Assembly (NCBI RefSeq): GCF_002002885.1
Contig: NZ_CP019510.1
Coordinates: forward strand, 2,294,001-2,358,000
Source of the DNA: Janthinobacterium sp. LM6
GTDB lineage: Bacteria > Pseudomonadota > Gammaproteobacteria > Burkholderiales > Burkholderiaceae_D
Length of the DNA stretch: 64,000 bases
Reading direction: 5' to 3'
Under the pieces are notes generated by a model. It did not search any database. It was not told the origin of the DNA and worked only from the letters and a program-made list of their open reading frames with translations. Every line of letters begins with the position of its first letter. Positions within the stretch are counted from its first letter, which is position 1. A program made the translations under genes and the position numbers. Of the stretch, positions 1 to 8,147 are shown piece after piece.

Positions 1-1
1 G

Positions 2-1612
2 ATGCAACGCTGGAATGGCTGGGGAGACGAGAGCATCACGTATGCGCTGAGCGAGGACGCGCTGACCTTCCTGGGCGAGCGCCTGGGGCCGGGCAGCGGC
101 ATCGTCGACGCCACCTTTGACGACGCCTGCGCGCGGGTGCCCGCTTCGCGCCTGGCGCCGCATCCGCTGATCGACACCCTGCCTGCCACGCGCGTGCGCC
201 ATGCGCTCGGCCAAAGCCTGCCCGACTGGTTTAAATTACGCCATGGCCGCATCGGCGCGGTGCCCGATGGCGTGGCCTTTCCCGACAGCGCGCTGCAGGT
301 GCGCCAGCTGCTCGACTACGCGCGCCAGGCGTGCGTGGCCGTGATACCGCATGGCGGCGGCACCAGCGTGGCCGGGCATTTGACGGTGGCGGCGGGGCCG
401 CGCCCCGTGCTGTCGATCAATCTCTCCCACCTGTGCGCACTGGGCCACCTGGACCGCGAGGCGCAGCTGGCCACGTTCGGCGCGGGCGTGTATGGTCCCG
501 ACCTGGAAGCGCAGTTGCGCGCGCATGGCTATACCCTGGGCCACTATCCGCAGTCGTTCGAGTATTCGACGCTGGGCGGCTGGATCGCCACGCGCTCGTC
601 GGGCCAGCAATCGCTGCGCTATGGCCGCATCGAGCAGCTGTTCGCGGGCGGCGAAGTGGAAACGCCGGCCGGCACCTTGACGATTCCCACCTTTCCCGCT
701 TCGGCGGCCGGCATCGACCTGCGCGAAGTGGTGCTTGGCTCCGAAGGGCGGCTGGGCATCCTGACGCAGGCGACGGTGCGCGTCTCGCCGCTGCCCCCTT
801 ATGAAGCGTTCCACGCCGTGTTTTTCGCCGACTGGGGTCAGGCGCAAGCAGCCGTGCGGGCGCTGGCCCAGTCGCGCCTGCCCCTGTGCATGCTGCGCCT
901 GTCGAATGCGCTCGAAACGCAGACCATGCTGACCCTGGCTGGGCACAAGAAGCTGGTGGGACTGCTGGAGCGCTATCTGTCGCTGCGCGGCTGCGGCGAA
1001 GGCAAGTGCATGCTGATGCTGGGCGTCAGCGGCGAGGCCGGGCCGGCGCGCGCGGCACTGCGCGGCGCCCTGGCGCTGGCGCGGCGGCACAAGGGCGTGC
1101 ATGTGGGACGCCACATGGGAGATAAATGGAAGCAGGGGCGCTTTCGCAACGTCTACCTGCGCAACGGCGCGTGGGAACATGGCTACGTCATCGACACGGT
1201 GGAAACGGCCGTCGACTGGCCGCGCGTGGCGCCCATGATGGCGGCGCTGGAGCAGGCGGGCACCAAAGCGCTGGCGCGGCACGGCGAGCAGGTGCACGCG
1301 TACACGCATTTGTCGCACGTGTACGCGCAGGGCGCCAGCGTCTACACCACATATGTATACCGGCTGGCGCCCACCTTTGAGGAAAACATGGCGCGCTGGC
1401 GTGCCTTGAAAGACGCGGCCTGCGCCGCCATCGTCGCCAACGGCGGCACCATCAGCCACCAGCATGGCGTGGGCACGGACCACGCACCCTGGCTGATGGC
1501 GGAAAAGGGAGAGCTGGGCATCGCCGCCATGCGCGCGCTGCTGCGCCAGTTCGACCCGCAGGGCATGATGAATCCCGGCAAACTGCTGCCCGAAGCGGGA
1601 GGCGGCTTGTGA
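2..1612 (+). CDS. Alkyl-DHAP synthase-like FAD-binding oxidase
   Basis: A 536-residue flavoprotein of the VAO/GlcD type. The FAD-binding motif HGGGTSV lies at residues 117-123. A block resembling alkylglycerone-phosphate synthase (GHYPQSFEYSTLGGW, about 180-194) is followed by a GASVYTTYVYR stretch around 444-454, where AGPS carries its active-site Tyr. SHQHGVG at 485-491 corresponds to the SHHHGVG motif of AGPS. That family makes ether lipids by swapping acyl-DHAP's acyl group for a fatty alcohol; glycolate/lactate dehydrogenases share the fold but lack these blocks. The ATG sits one base inside the window, so a start further upstream cannot be excluded. It overlaps the next gene by 4 bp (GTGA), which indicates co-translation with a G3P-dehydrogenase-like enzyme. 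The exact substrate is inferred. Confidence 0.8.
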   Translation: MQRWNGWGDESITYALSEDALTFLGERLGPGSGIVDATFDDACARVPASRLAPHPLIDTLPATRVRHALGQSLPDWFKLRHGRIGAVPDGVAFPDSALQVRQLLDYARQACVAVIPHGGGTSVAGHLTVAAGPRPVLSINLSHLCALGHLDREAQLATFGAGVYGPDLEAQLRAHGYTLGHYPQSFEYSTLGGWIATRSSGQQSLRYGRIEQLFAGGEVETPAGTLTIPTFPASAAGIDLREVVLGSEGRLGILTQATVRVSPLPPYEAFHAVFFADWGQAQAAVRALAQSRLPLCMLRLSNALETQTMLTLAGHKKLVGLLERYLSLRGCGEGKCMLMLGVSGEAGPARAALRGALALARRHKGVHVGRHMGDKWKQGRFRNVYLRNGAWEHGYVIDTVETAVDWPRVAPMMAALEQAGTKALARHGEQVHAYTHLSHVYAQGASVYTTYVYRLAPTFEENMARWRALKDAACAAIVANGGTISHQHGVGTDHAPWLMAEKGELGIAAMRALLRQFDPQGMMNPGKLLPEAGGGL

Positions 1613-3189
1613 ACGCGGCCCGGCGCAGGGCGGATTTGCCTGACGTCCTGGCGCGCGAGTGGGATATCTTGATCGTCGGCGGCGGCATCACGGGCGCCGG
1701 CATCCTGCTGGAAGCGGCGCGGCGCGGCTTGACGGCGCTGCTGGTGGAGCAGCGCGATTTCGCCTGGGGCACGTCGAGCCGTTCCTCGAAGCTGGTGCAC
1801 GGCGGCTTGCGCTACCTCAAGCAGGGACAGTTCGCGCTGACGCGCGAATCGGTGCATGAGCGGCAAGCCTTGCTGACGGATGCGGCGGGGCTGGTCGAGC
1901 CGCAGGGGTTTGCCTTCGGCGATTACGCGGGCCGCAAGCCGGGCCGGCGCCAGTTCATGCTGGGCCTGGCCATCTATGACGTGATGGCGGGCCGGCGCGC
2001 GCGCCGCTATGTCGACGCCTCTGACTTTGCCATGCTGGCGCCGCATGTCAACCGCGATGGCCTGCGGGGCGGCATGCTGTACCAGGACGCCAAGACGGAT
2101 GACGCGCGCCTGGTGCTGCGCGTGCTGCAGGAGGCGCGCCGCCATGGCGGCGTGGCCGTCAATTACCTGGGCGTGGCATCGCTGCTGCGCGAAGATGGCA
2201 AGGTTGCCGGCGCCACCTTGAACGATGCGGTCGATGGCAGGGCACTCGCTGTGCGCGCGCACTTGGTGATCAGCGCCACGGGCGCCTGGGCCGACGGCTT
2301 GCGCGGCCAGGTGGGAGAGCGGCCGAAACTGCGGCCCCTGCGCGGCAGCCACCTGCTGCTGCCGGCCTGGCGTTTGCCGCTGGCGCAAGCCGTCAGCCTG
2401 ATGCACCCGCAGGACGGCCGCCCCGTGTTTGCCTATCCGTGGGAGGGCGTGACCCTGGTGGGCACCACCGATGTCGACCACGGCGCCAGCCTGGAACTGG
2501 AGCCGGCCATCACGCGCGGCGAACTCGATTATCTGCTGGCGGCGCTGCGCTGGCAGTTCCCGCAGCTGGCGCTGGGCGAAGACGACGTGCTGGCTACCTT
2601 TGCCGGCGTGCGCCCCGTGATCGACAGCGGCCAGCTTGACCCGTCGAAGGAAGCGCGCGAACATGCGCTATGGCTGGAAAACGGCTTGCTGACGGTGGCG
2701 GGCGGAAAATTGACGACGTTCCGCGTGATCGCCCTCGATGCCTTGCGCCGCGCCGCACCACTGCTGCCGGGCTGGCAGGCGGATTTGCGTCCCTTGCCCA
2801 TCTTTGACCCAACGCCGCCCCTGTCGGGCAAGGCGTTGGCGCTCGATGGCGAGCAGCGCGCGCGCCTGCTGGGGCGTCATGGCGCGGCCGCGCAAGCGCT
2901 GTGCGACGCGGCGCACGAGGGCGAACTGGCACCGGTTCCCGGCACGCAGACTTTATGGGCGCAGCTGCGCTGGGGCGCGCGCAGCGAGGACGTACAGCAC
3001 CTGGACGACCTGCTGCTGCGGCGCACGCGCCTCGGTTTGCAGCTGGCCGGCGGCGCGCTTGCTATCATGCCGCGCCTGCGCGCCATCTGCCAGCATGAAC
3101 TGGGCTGGGACGATGCGCGCTGGGAGGAAGAGCAGCAGCGCTACCTGGCCCTGTGGCGCCGCCATTACAGCGTGCCGCAGGGCGATTGA
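1609..3189 (+). CDS. Glycerol-3-phosphate dehydrogenase/oxidase family protein (GlpD-like)
   Basis: A 526-residue FAD-dependent protein. An N-terminal Rossmann motif GGGITGAG at about residues 24-31 is followed by the GlpD signature block SSRSSKLVHGGLRYL (about 58-72) and a C-terminal FAD contact GGKLTTFR. GlpD enzymes oxidise sn-glycerol 3-phosphate to DHAP at the membrane and pass electrons to quinone. The start is GTG, overlapping the stop of the AGPS-like gene. Being inside this cluster rather than with glpF/glpK suggests a specialised role, such as DHAP supply to the upstream enzyme, so no glpD symbol is given. Family assignment is firm; the physiological role is inferred. Confidence 0.86.
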   Translation: MNAARRRADLPDVLAREWDILIVGGGITGAGILLEAARRGLTALLVEQRDFAWGTSSRSSKLVHGGLRYLKQGQFALTRESVHERQALLTDAAGLVEPQGFAFGDYAGRKPGRRQFMLGLAIYDVMAGRRARRYVDASDFAMLAPHVNRDGLRGGMLYQDAKTDDARLVLRVLQEARRHGGVAVNYLGVASLLREDGKVAGATLNDAVDGRALAVRAHLVISATGAWADGLRGQVGERPKLRPLRGSHLLLPAWRLPLAQAVSLMHPQDGRPVFAYPWEGVTLVGTTDVDHGASLELEPAITRGELDYLLAALRWQFPQLALGEDDVLATFAGVRPVIDSGQLDPSKEAREHALWLENGLLTVAGGKLTTFRVIALDALRRAAPLLPGWQADLRPLPIFDPTPPLSGKALALDGEQRARLLGRHGAAAQALCDAAHEGELAPVPGTQTLWAQLRWGARSEDVQHLDDLLLRRTRLGLQLAGGALAIMPRLRAICQHELGWDDARWEEEQQRYLALWRRHYSVPQGD

Positions 3190-3222
3190 AAAAACATAAA
3201 AAATAAACAAGAGGAGAGCATT

Positions 3223-3540
3223 ATCGAAACTACCCTGTTTGGCCAGCCCCTGGCGCTGGGCGACGCCCGCATCACCTACGACAGCCTGTCGCCGCTGGAC
3301 TTGTGCCAGCCCGTGGCCGCCCTTGTCGACGACCTGGGAGAAGACCTGCTGCAAATCACCTGCGCGAATGGTTGCATCGTCGACGTGGGCTGGTATCCGG
3401 CCTGGAACGAAGAGGGGAGATTACGCGTGGTGGCCGTGCACGGCCAGGATTGGGAAGCGCCCGTGTTCAGCGCGCTGCCGGACAAGGATCCGCAGGCGCT
3501 GCTGCAGGCGCTGCGCGCCGCGCTGGCCAGCGTGGCCTGA
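3223..3540 (+). CDS. Small conserved-cluster protein, probable non-AUG start
   Basis: An open frame of about 105 residues between the GlpD-like gene and the FGGY kinase. Its N-terminus would read METTLFGQPLALGDARI. A clear Shine-Dalgarno AGGAG at 3212-3216 precedes ATC at 3223 by 6 nt and ATT at 3220 by 3 nt. No ATG, GTG or TTG exists in this frame until TTG at 3301, which has no ribosome-binding site and would remove 26 residues that continue the same coding character. It stops 3 bp before the kinase ATG, as expected inside an operon. The protein is acidic, with no membrane segment or motif I recognise, and its function is unknown. The non-AUG start is inferred from the RBS; a sequencing error is the alternative. 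Confidence 0.65.
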   Translation: METTLFGQPLALGDARITYDSLSPLDLCQPVAALVDDLGEDLLQITCANGCIVDVGWYPAWNEEGRLRVVAVHGQDWEAPVFSALPDKDPQALLQALRAALASVA

Positions 3541-3543
3541 GCC

Positions 3544-5124
3544 ATGACCTGCGCAGCGGGCGACGGCCCGTACATCCTCTCCATCGATAATGGCACGCAA
3601 AGCGTGCGCGCGCTGTTGTTCGACCGGGATGGCAAGCTGGCGGCCAAGGCGCAAGTCTTCCTGGAAGCGTATTACTCGGACCACCCCGGCTGGGCCGAGC
3701 ATGACGCCGAAGGCTACTGGCAAGCCGTATGCGAAGCGTGCCAGCAGCTGTGGCGCGGCACCGTCATTGAAAAATCGTCGGTGGCCGGTGTGGCCGTCAC
3801 CACGCAGCGCGGCACGGTGGTCAACGTGGATGAACATGGCGCACCGTTACGGCCCGCCATCACCTGGCTGGACCAGCGCAGCACGCGCGACATTCCCCGG
3901 CTGGCGCCATGGTGGCGCGCCGCCTTCCGCGCCACGCGTCTCGACGGCACGATTCGCTACTTCCGCCGCGAGGCCGAGATCAACTGGATCAGCGCGCACC
4001 AGCCCGACATCTGGCGCCGCACGCACAAATTCCTGCTGCTGTCGGGCTTCCTGAACCACCGACTCTGCGGAAAGTATATCGATTCGACGGGCTCGCAAGT
4101 GGCGTATATCCCGTTCGACTACAAGCGCCACGCCTGGGCCGGGCGCTTCGACTGGAAATGGCAGGCGCTGGCGATTCGACGCTCGATGCTGCCCGAGCTG
4201 GTGACGCCGGGCACGCGCATGGGCGCCATCACGGCCGCGGCGGCCGCGGCGACGGGCATCCCGGAGGGCACGCCCTTGCTGGCGGCCGCCGCCGACAAGG
4301 CGTGCGAGGTGCTGGGCGCCGGCTGCGTCGAACCGCACGTGGCGTGCCTCAGCTACGGCACCACGGCCACCATCAACACGACCAACCGCAAATACGTGGA
4401 AGTGACGCGTTTCATTCCGCCGTATCCGGCCGCCATGCCGGGCGCCTACAGCACGGAAGTGCAGATATTCCGCGGCTACTGGATGGTCAACTGGTTCAAG
4501 GAGCAGTTCGGCGACCGCGAACGGGCGGCGGCGGCCGAGGATGGCACGGGCTTGTCCGCCGAGGCGCTGTTCGACCACCTGGTCGAGGCCGTGCCGCCCG
4601 GCTCCATGGGCCTGATGCTGCAGCCGTACTGGAGTCCCGGCATCAAGGTGCCGGGGCCGGAAGCGAAGGGCGCCATGATCGGCTTTGGCGACGTGCACAC
4701 GCGCGCGCACATCTATCGCGCCATCCTCGAAGGTCTCGCGTATGCGCTGCGCGAAGGCAAGGAGCGCATCGAGCAGCGCAGCGGCATCGCCATCACGGAG
4801 CTGCGCATCGCCGGCGGCGGCTCGCAGAGCGACGCCGCTATGCAGCTGACCGCCGATATCTTCGGCCTGCCCGCCGCGCGCGCCCACGTGTATGAAAGCT
4901 CGGGCCTGGGCGCGGCCATCGCCGCCAGCGTGGGCCTGGGCTGGCATGCGGACTTTCCCGCCGCCGTGCAGGCGATGACGCGCAAGGGCAAGGTGTTCCA
5001 GCCGGATCCCGGGCACAGCAAGGTCTATGACAAACTGTACCGGCGCGTGTACCGCAAGATGTATGCGCGGCTGCAGCCCCTGTACCGCGAAATCGCCGAC
5101 ATCACCGGCTATCCTGAGAAGTGA
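3544..5124 (+). CDS. FGGY-family carbohydrate kinase
   Basis: A 526-residue sugar/polyol kinase of the actin-like ATPase superfamily. The N-terminal phosphate-binding strand reads YILSIDNGTQSVRALLFD (about residues 10-27). The substrate-domain TTQRGTVV and the C-terminal FGGY-like ADP-binding segment ELRIAGGGSQSDAAMQLTAD are present. FGGY enzymes include glycerol, xylulose, ribulose and erythritol kinases. Genomic company (GlpD-like and AGPS-like enzymes) argues for glycerol, dihydroxyacetone or a related C3/C4 polyol, but specificity cannot be read from sequence. The start ATG is 3 bp after the preceding stop. The 3' end converges on the GGDEF gene with only 4 bp between stop codons. Confidence 0.87.
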   Translation: MTCAAGDGPYILSIDNGTQSVRALLFDRDGKLAAKAQVFLEAYYSDHPGWAEHDAEGYWQAVCEACQQLWRGTVIEKSSVAGVAVTTQRGTVVNVDEHGAPLRPAITWLDQRSTRDIPRLAPWWRAAFRATRLDGTIRYFRREAEINWISAHQPDIWRRTHKFLLLSGFLNHRLCGKYIDSTGSQVAYIPFDYKRHAWAGRFDWKWQALAIRRSMLPELVTPGTRMGAITAAAAAATGIPEGTPLLAAAADKACEVLGAGCVEPHVACLSYGTTATINTTNRKYVEVTRFIPPYPAAMPGAYSTEVQIFRGYWMVNWFKEQFGDRERAAAAEDGTGLSAEALFDHLVEAVPPGSMGLMLQPYWSPGIKVPGPEAKGAMIGFGDVHTRAHIYRAILEGLAYALREGKERIEQRSGIAITELRIAGGGSQSDAAMQLTADIFGLPAARAHVYESSGLGAAIAASVGLGWHADFPAAVQAMTRKGKVFQPDPGHSKVYDKLYRRVYRKMYARLQPLYREIADITGYPEK

Positions 5125-5128
5125 CCGG

Positions 5129-6535
5129 CTAGCGCAGGACGAGCGCTTTCACCGTTTCCCAGGCCGCGCTGCCCGACTGCGTGACGCGCACCTGGTTGCG
5201 TCCCCCTTCCTTGGCCACGTACAGGGCGCGGTCGGCGGCGACGAACAGCGCTTCGCGGTCGTCCAGCTGGTGCGGCCGGATGGTCGCCACGCCGATGCTG
5301 ACGGTGATCCACGGCGAGGTGATCGATCGCGGGTGCGGCAGTTGCAGCGCCTCGATGTGCGCGCGGATGGCTTCGGCCAGCTGCAGGGCGCCTTCGGCAT
5401 CCGTGTCGGCGAACAGCAGGACGAATTCCTCGCCGCCGTAGCGGGCCGCCAGGTCGCCCGGGCGGGCGGCATGCGAGGCGATGGCTTGCGCCACCTGCTG
5501 CAGGCAGCTGTCGCCGGCCGGGTGGCCCAGGCTGTCGTTGTACAGCTTGAAGTGGTCGACGTCGAGCACCACCAGCGACAGGGCGCCGCCGCCGCGCACG
5601 GCGCGCTGCCATTCCTTTTCCAGGAAGCTGTCGAAATGCCGGCGGTTGGCGATCTGCGTCAGCGGGTCGAGATAGGCGGCGCGCTGCAGCGCGTCTTCCG
5701 ACTGCTTGTGGTGCGTGATGTCGTGCAGCAGGCCGATATACAGGGGCTGGCGCAGGTACATGGGCGTCAGGGTCAGGTCCATGCTCAGCGCCTCGCCGTT
5801 GCGGTGGCGGATCGCCACTTCGCGCGTGCCGTGGTTGTGCGCTTTTTCCGGATTGGCCGCGTGCATGGCGAAATAATCGAGGTATTCCTGCGTCACCAGG
5901 GGGCTGAGCAGCTCGCCGATGGAGCGCCCGGCCAGTTCGTTTTCGCGGTAGCCCAGGTACTGGTCGCAGGCCGGATTGGTGTACTGGATGCGGCCGTCGG
6001 CTTCGATGATCAGCAAGCCCTCGGCCATGTTGTTGACGATGGTGCGCAGGCGCTCCGCCTGTTCCTGCTGGGTTTCATTGTTGCTGCGGATTTGCAGCTG
6101 GGCGCGCACGCGCGCGCGCACTTCGGCCATGCGCAGCGGCTTGCTGATGTAATCGACGGCGCCGCAGTCGAAGCCGGCCACCACGTCTTCCGTTTCCGTC
6201 TTGGCACTCATGAAGATGACGGGGATGCCCTGCGTCAGCGGGTGCTGCTTGAGGCGGCGACACGTTTCGATGCCGTCCATGTCCGGCATCAGCACGTCGA
6301 GCAGGATCAGGTCGGGGCGGGCGCGCTGAGCGATCGCCAGCGCCCGTTCGCCGGACGTGGCGACATAGGTTTGATAGCCTTGTTCGCTCATCAGCTTGCG
6401 CAGCAGCTCAAGGTTGGCCGGCGCATCGTCGACAATCAAAATGGCGGCCTCGCGCCGCTGGGAATGCTCCACACTGCCTGGACTCATTGCTTCCGGCCTT
6501 CTCGATGTACTTTGCGATGCCAGCGTTTGCTGCAT
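5129..6535 (-). CDS. Response regulator with PAS and GGDEF domains (diguanylate cyclase)
   Basis: A 468-residue soluble signalling protein. The receiver domain (about 30-150) has the DD pair at 36-37, phospho-acceptor D80 and the conserved Lys at 132 (SKP). A PAS domain (about 160-280) precedes a GGDEF domain (about 285-460). The active site reads GGEEF at 367-371, a functional variant, and an inhibitory RxxD site (RPGD, 358-361) lies exactly five residues upstream, so feedback inhibition by c-di-GMP is expected. It should make c-di-GMP when phosphorylated; the partner kinase is not adjacent. An internal ATG at codon 17 (position 6487) is a plausible alternative start, since the first 30 residues are low in domain content. 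Confidence 0.88.
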   Translation of the reverse strand: MQQTLASQSTSRRPEAMSPGSVEHSQRREAAILIVDDAPANLELLRKLMSEQGYQTYVATSGERALAIAQRARPDLILLDVLMPDMDGIETCRRLKQHPLTQGIPVIFMSAKTETEDVVAGFDCGAVDYISKPLRMAEVRARVRAQLQIRSNNETQQEQAERLRTIVNNMAEGLLIIEADGRIQYTNPACDQYLGYRENELAGRSIGELLSPLVTQEYLDYFAMHAANPEKAHNHGTREVAIRHRNGEALSMDLTLTPMYLRQPLYIGLLHDITHHKQSEDALQRAAYLDPLTQIANRRHFDSFLEKEWQRAVRGGGALSLVVLDVDHFKLYNDSLGHPAGDSCLQQVAQAIASHAARPGDLAARYGGEEFVLLFADTDAEGALQLAEAIRAHIEALQLPHPRSITSPWITVSIGVATIRPHQLDDREALFVAADRALYVAKEGGRNQVRVTQSGSAAWETVKALVLR

Positions 6536-6583
6536 TTTCGGTGATGCTGACCGGGTTCAAATCTGCGACAGCGGTCAAATCAT

Positions 6584-6633
6584 ACCGCCTCGCTAATTTT
6601 TTGGGTGAAAAAATCGACGATGCGCGAGGCGGT
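6584..6633. repeat. Long inverted repeat upstream of the GGDEF gene
   Basis: ACCGCCTCG (6584-6592) is the exact reverse complement of CGAGGCGGT (6625-6633). Inside it ATTTTTT pairs with AAAAAAT around GGGTG. Together they could form an extended cruciform or an RNA stem just upstream of the diguanylate cyclase start at 6535. A second AT palindrome, CTATTTTTAAAAATAG, lies at 6651-6666. The remainder of 6634-6777 shows no gene. Possible operator or 5' leader structure; function unknown. Confidence 0.45.
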
Positions 6634-6742
6634 AAAATATTATTTTTATGCTATTTTTAAAAATAGATACACGCATTTGCTGTCGTGAAGGGGGTTTTTG
6701 GGCGAAAAAGACGCGTGCCCCTTGGCGCTGGGGCAGCTGGGA

Positions 6743-6767
6743 CACGCCCCGCGGCAGGCGGGGCGTG
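6743..6767. terminator. GC-rich hairpin downstream of the aminotransferase
   Basis: Ten-base perfect arms CACGCCCCGC and GCGGGGCGTG around the loop GGCAG, 11 bp beyond the aminotransferase stop on the minus strand. No T-run follows on either strand, so this is either a Rho-assisted terminator or an mRNA 3'-end stabilising hairpin. Confidence 0.4.
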
Positions 6768-6777
6768 GGGAGTGCAA

Positions 6778-7971
6778 TTACATTTTTGCGGCGATCAGTT
6801 TGCCCAGGATGGCGATGCCTTCGCGGATGCGTTCCGGCGGCACCGTCACGAACGACAGGCGCAGGGTGTGCGTTTCCGGCGTGTTGGCGTAGAACGGCGC
6901 GCCCGGCACGAAGGCGACCTTGTTGGCGATGGCCTCATCGAGCAGTTTCATCGCATCGATGTGCTTCGGCAGGGTGACCCAGATGAACATGCCGCCTTCC
7001 GGCTTCGTCCAGGTGACGCCTGCCGGGAAGTGCTCTTCCAGCGCCGACAGCATGGCCTGGCACTGGTTGCCGTACAGGCTGCGGATGCTGGGGATATGCC
7101 GGTCCAGGAAGCCATCCTTGATCACTTCATGCACGACCATCTGCGTCAGCTGCGACGTGTGCAGGTCGGCCGCCTGCTTGGCCAGTTCCAGGCGGCGCAC
7201 CAGCGGCATCGGCGCCACCACGTAGCCGAGGCGGATGCCGGGCGTGAGCACTTTCGAGAACGAACCCATGTAGATCACGCCGTCCGGATTCATGTTGATC
7301 ATCTTCGGATACGGCTCGCCGCTGTAGCTCAGGGCGCCGTACGGATCGTCCTCGATCAGCGGCAGGCCATGGCGGGCGCAGGTTTCCACCAGTTCCACGC
7401 GGCGCGCCACGGACAGGCTGCGGCCAGTCGGGTTCTGGAAGTTCGGCAGCGCATACAGCAGGCGCGCGCCATCGGCGACGGGATTGATCGACGACGGCAC
7501 CAGGCCTTCGTCATCGGTGTCGACGGAAACGAATTCGGGACGGTAGACGGAAAACGCCTGCAGGGCGCCCAGGTAGCTGGGGGTTTCCACCAATACCTTG
7601 CTGCCTTCGTCGATCAGGACCTTGCCCAGCAAGTCCAGCGCCTGCTGCGAGCCGGACGTCATCAGTACCTGTTCCGGCATGATGGTGCTGCCATTGCTGG
7701 AAAGCGAGTCGGCGATCCACTGGCGCAGCGGCAGGTAGCCGTCGGTCGGGCCGTATTGCAGGGCAACCTTGCCATTGTTCGACAGGACCTTGTCGAAGGC
7801 GGTCTTCATTTCTTCCACGGGGAAGGTGGCGGGCGAGGGCAGGCCGCCGGCAAACGAGATGATCTCGGGACGCTGCGTGATCTTCAGGATTTCGCGGATG
7901 AACGAGCTTTGCAGCTGTTCCGCGCGTTCGGCAAAGCGCCATTGGATCGGATTCGGATTTTCAATTTTCAT
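6778..7971 (-). CDS. PLP-dependent aminotransferase, class I/II (2-aminoadipate/aromatic type)
   Basis: A 397-residue fold-type I aminotransferase. The Schiff-base Lys is K240 in GSFSKVLTPGIRLGY. The substrate and PLP segments SFAGGLPSPATFP (39-51), LPNFQNPTGRSLS (175-187) and EDDPYGALSY (207-216) are all present. This pattern fits the LysN/alpha-aminoadipate or valine-pyruvate-like branch of class I aminotransferases. The ATG at 7971 is chosen because the protein family begins near this residue; the upstream extension in frame (to 8130) has no recognisable domain content. It is transcribed alone on the minus strand. Specificity is undetermined. Confidence 0.87.
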   Translation of the reverse strand: MKIENPNPIQWRFAERAEQLQSSFIREILKITQRPEIISFAGGLPSPATFPVEEMKTAFDKVLSNNGKVALQYGPTDGYLPLRQWIADSLSSNGSTIMPEQVLMTSGSQQALDLLGKVLIDEGSKVLVETPSYLGALQAFSVYRPEFVSVDTDDEGLVPSSINPVADGARLLYALPNFQNPTGRSLSVARRVELVETCARHGLPLIEDDPYGALSYSGEPYPKMINMNPDGVIYMGSFSKVLTPGIRLGYVVAPMPLVRRLELAKQAADLHTSQLTQMVVHEVIKDGFLDRHIPSIRSLYGNQCQAMLSALEEHFPAGVTWTKPEGGMFIWVTLPKHIDAMKLLDEAIANKVAFVPGAPFYANTPETHTLRLSFVTVPPERIREGIAILGKLIAAKM

Positions 7972-8147
7972 ACGAGTCTCACAGAAGATGCCGAGCTGCG
8001 CCGGCTGGATTTGTTGGCCCGCTTGTGGCGGTGCGTGCGCAAGCGGCGCCGGATAGGCGTCGCCATGGTGCTGCGGTATTGTACGGCTTGCACGCCGCTC
8101 TGCCCATCCGCACGCGCAACGGCGTTGCAAATGGGCGTCAGGGAGCG

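Noticed and set aside
5027..6544. A 505-codon plus-strand frame opposite the GGDEF gene
   Set aside because: Shadow of a gene with intact receiver, PAS and GGDEF motifs.
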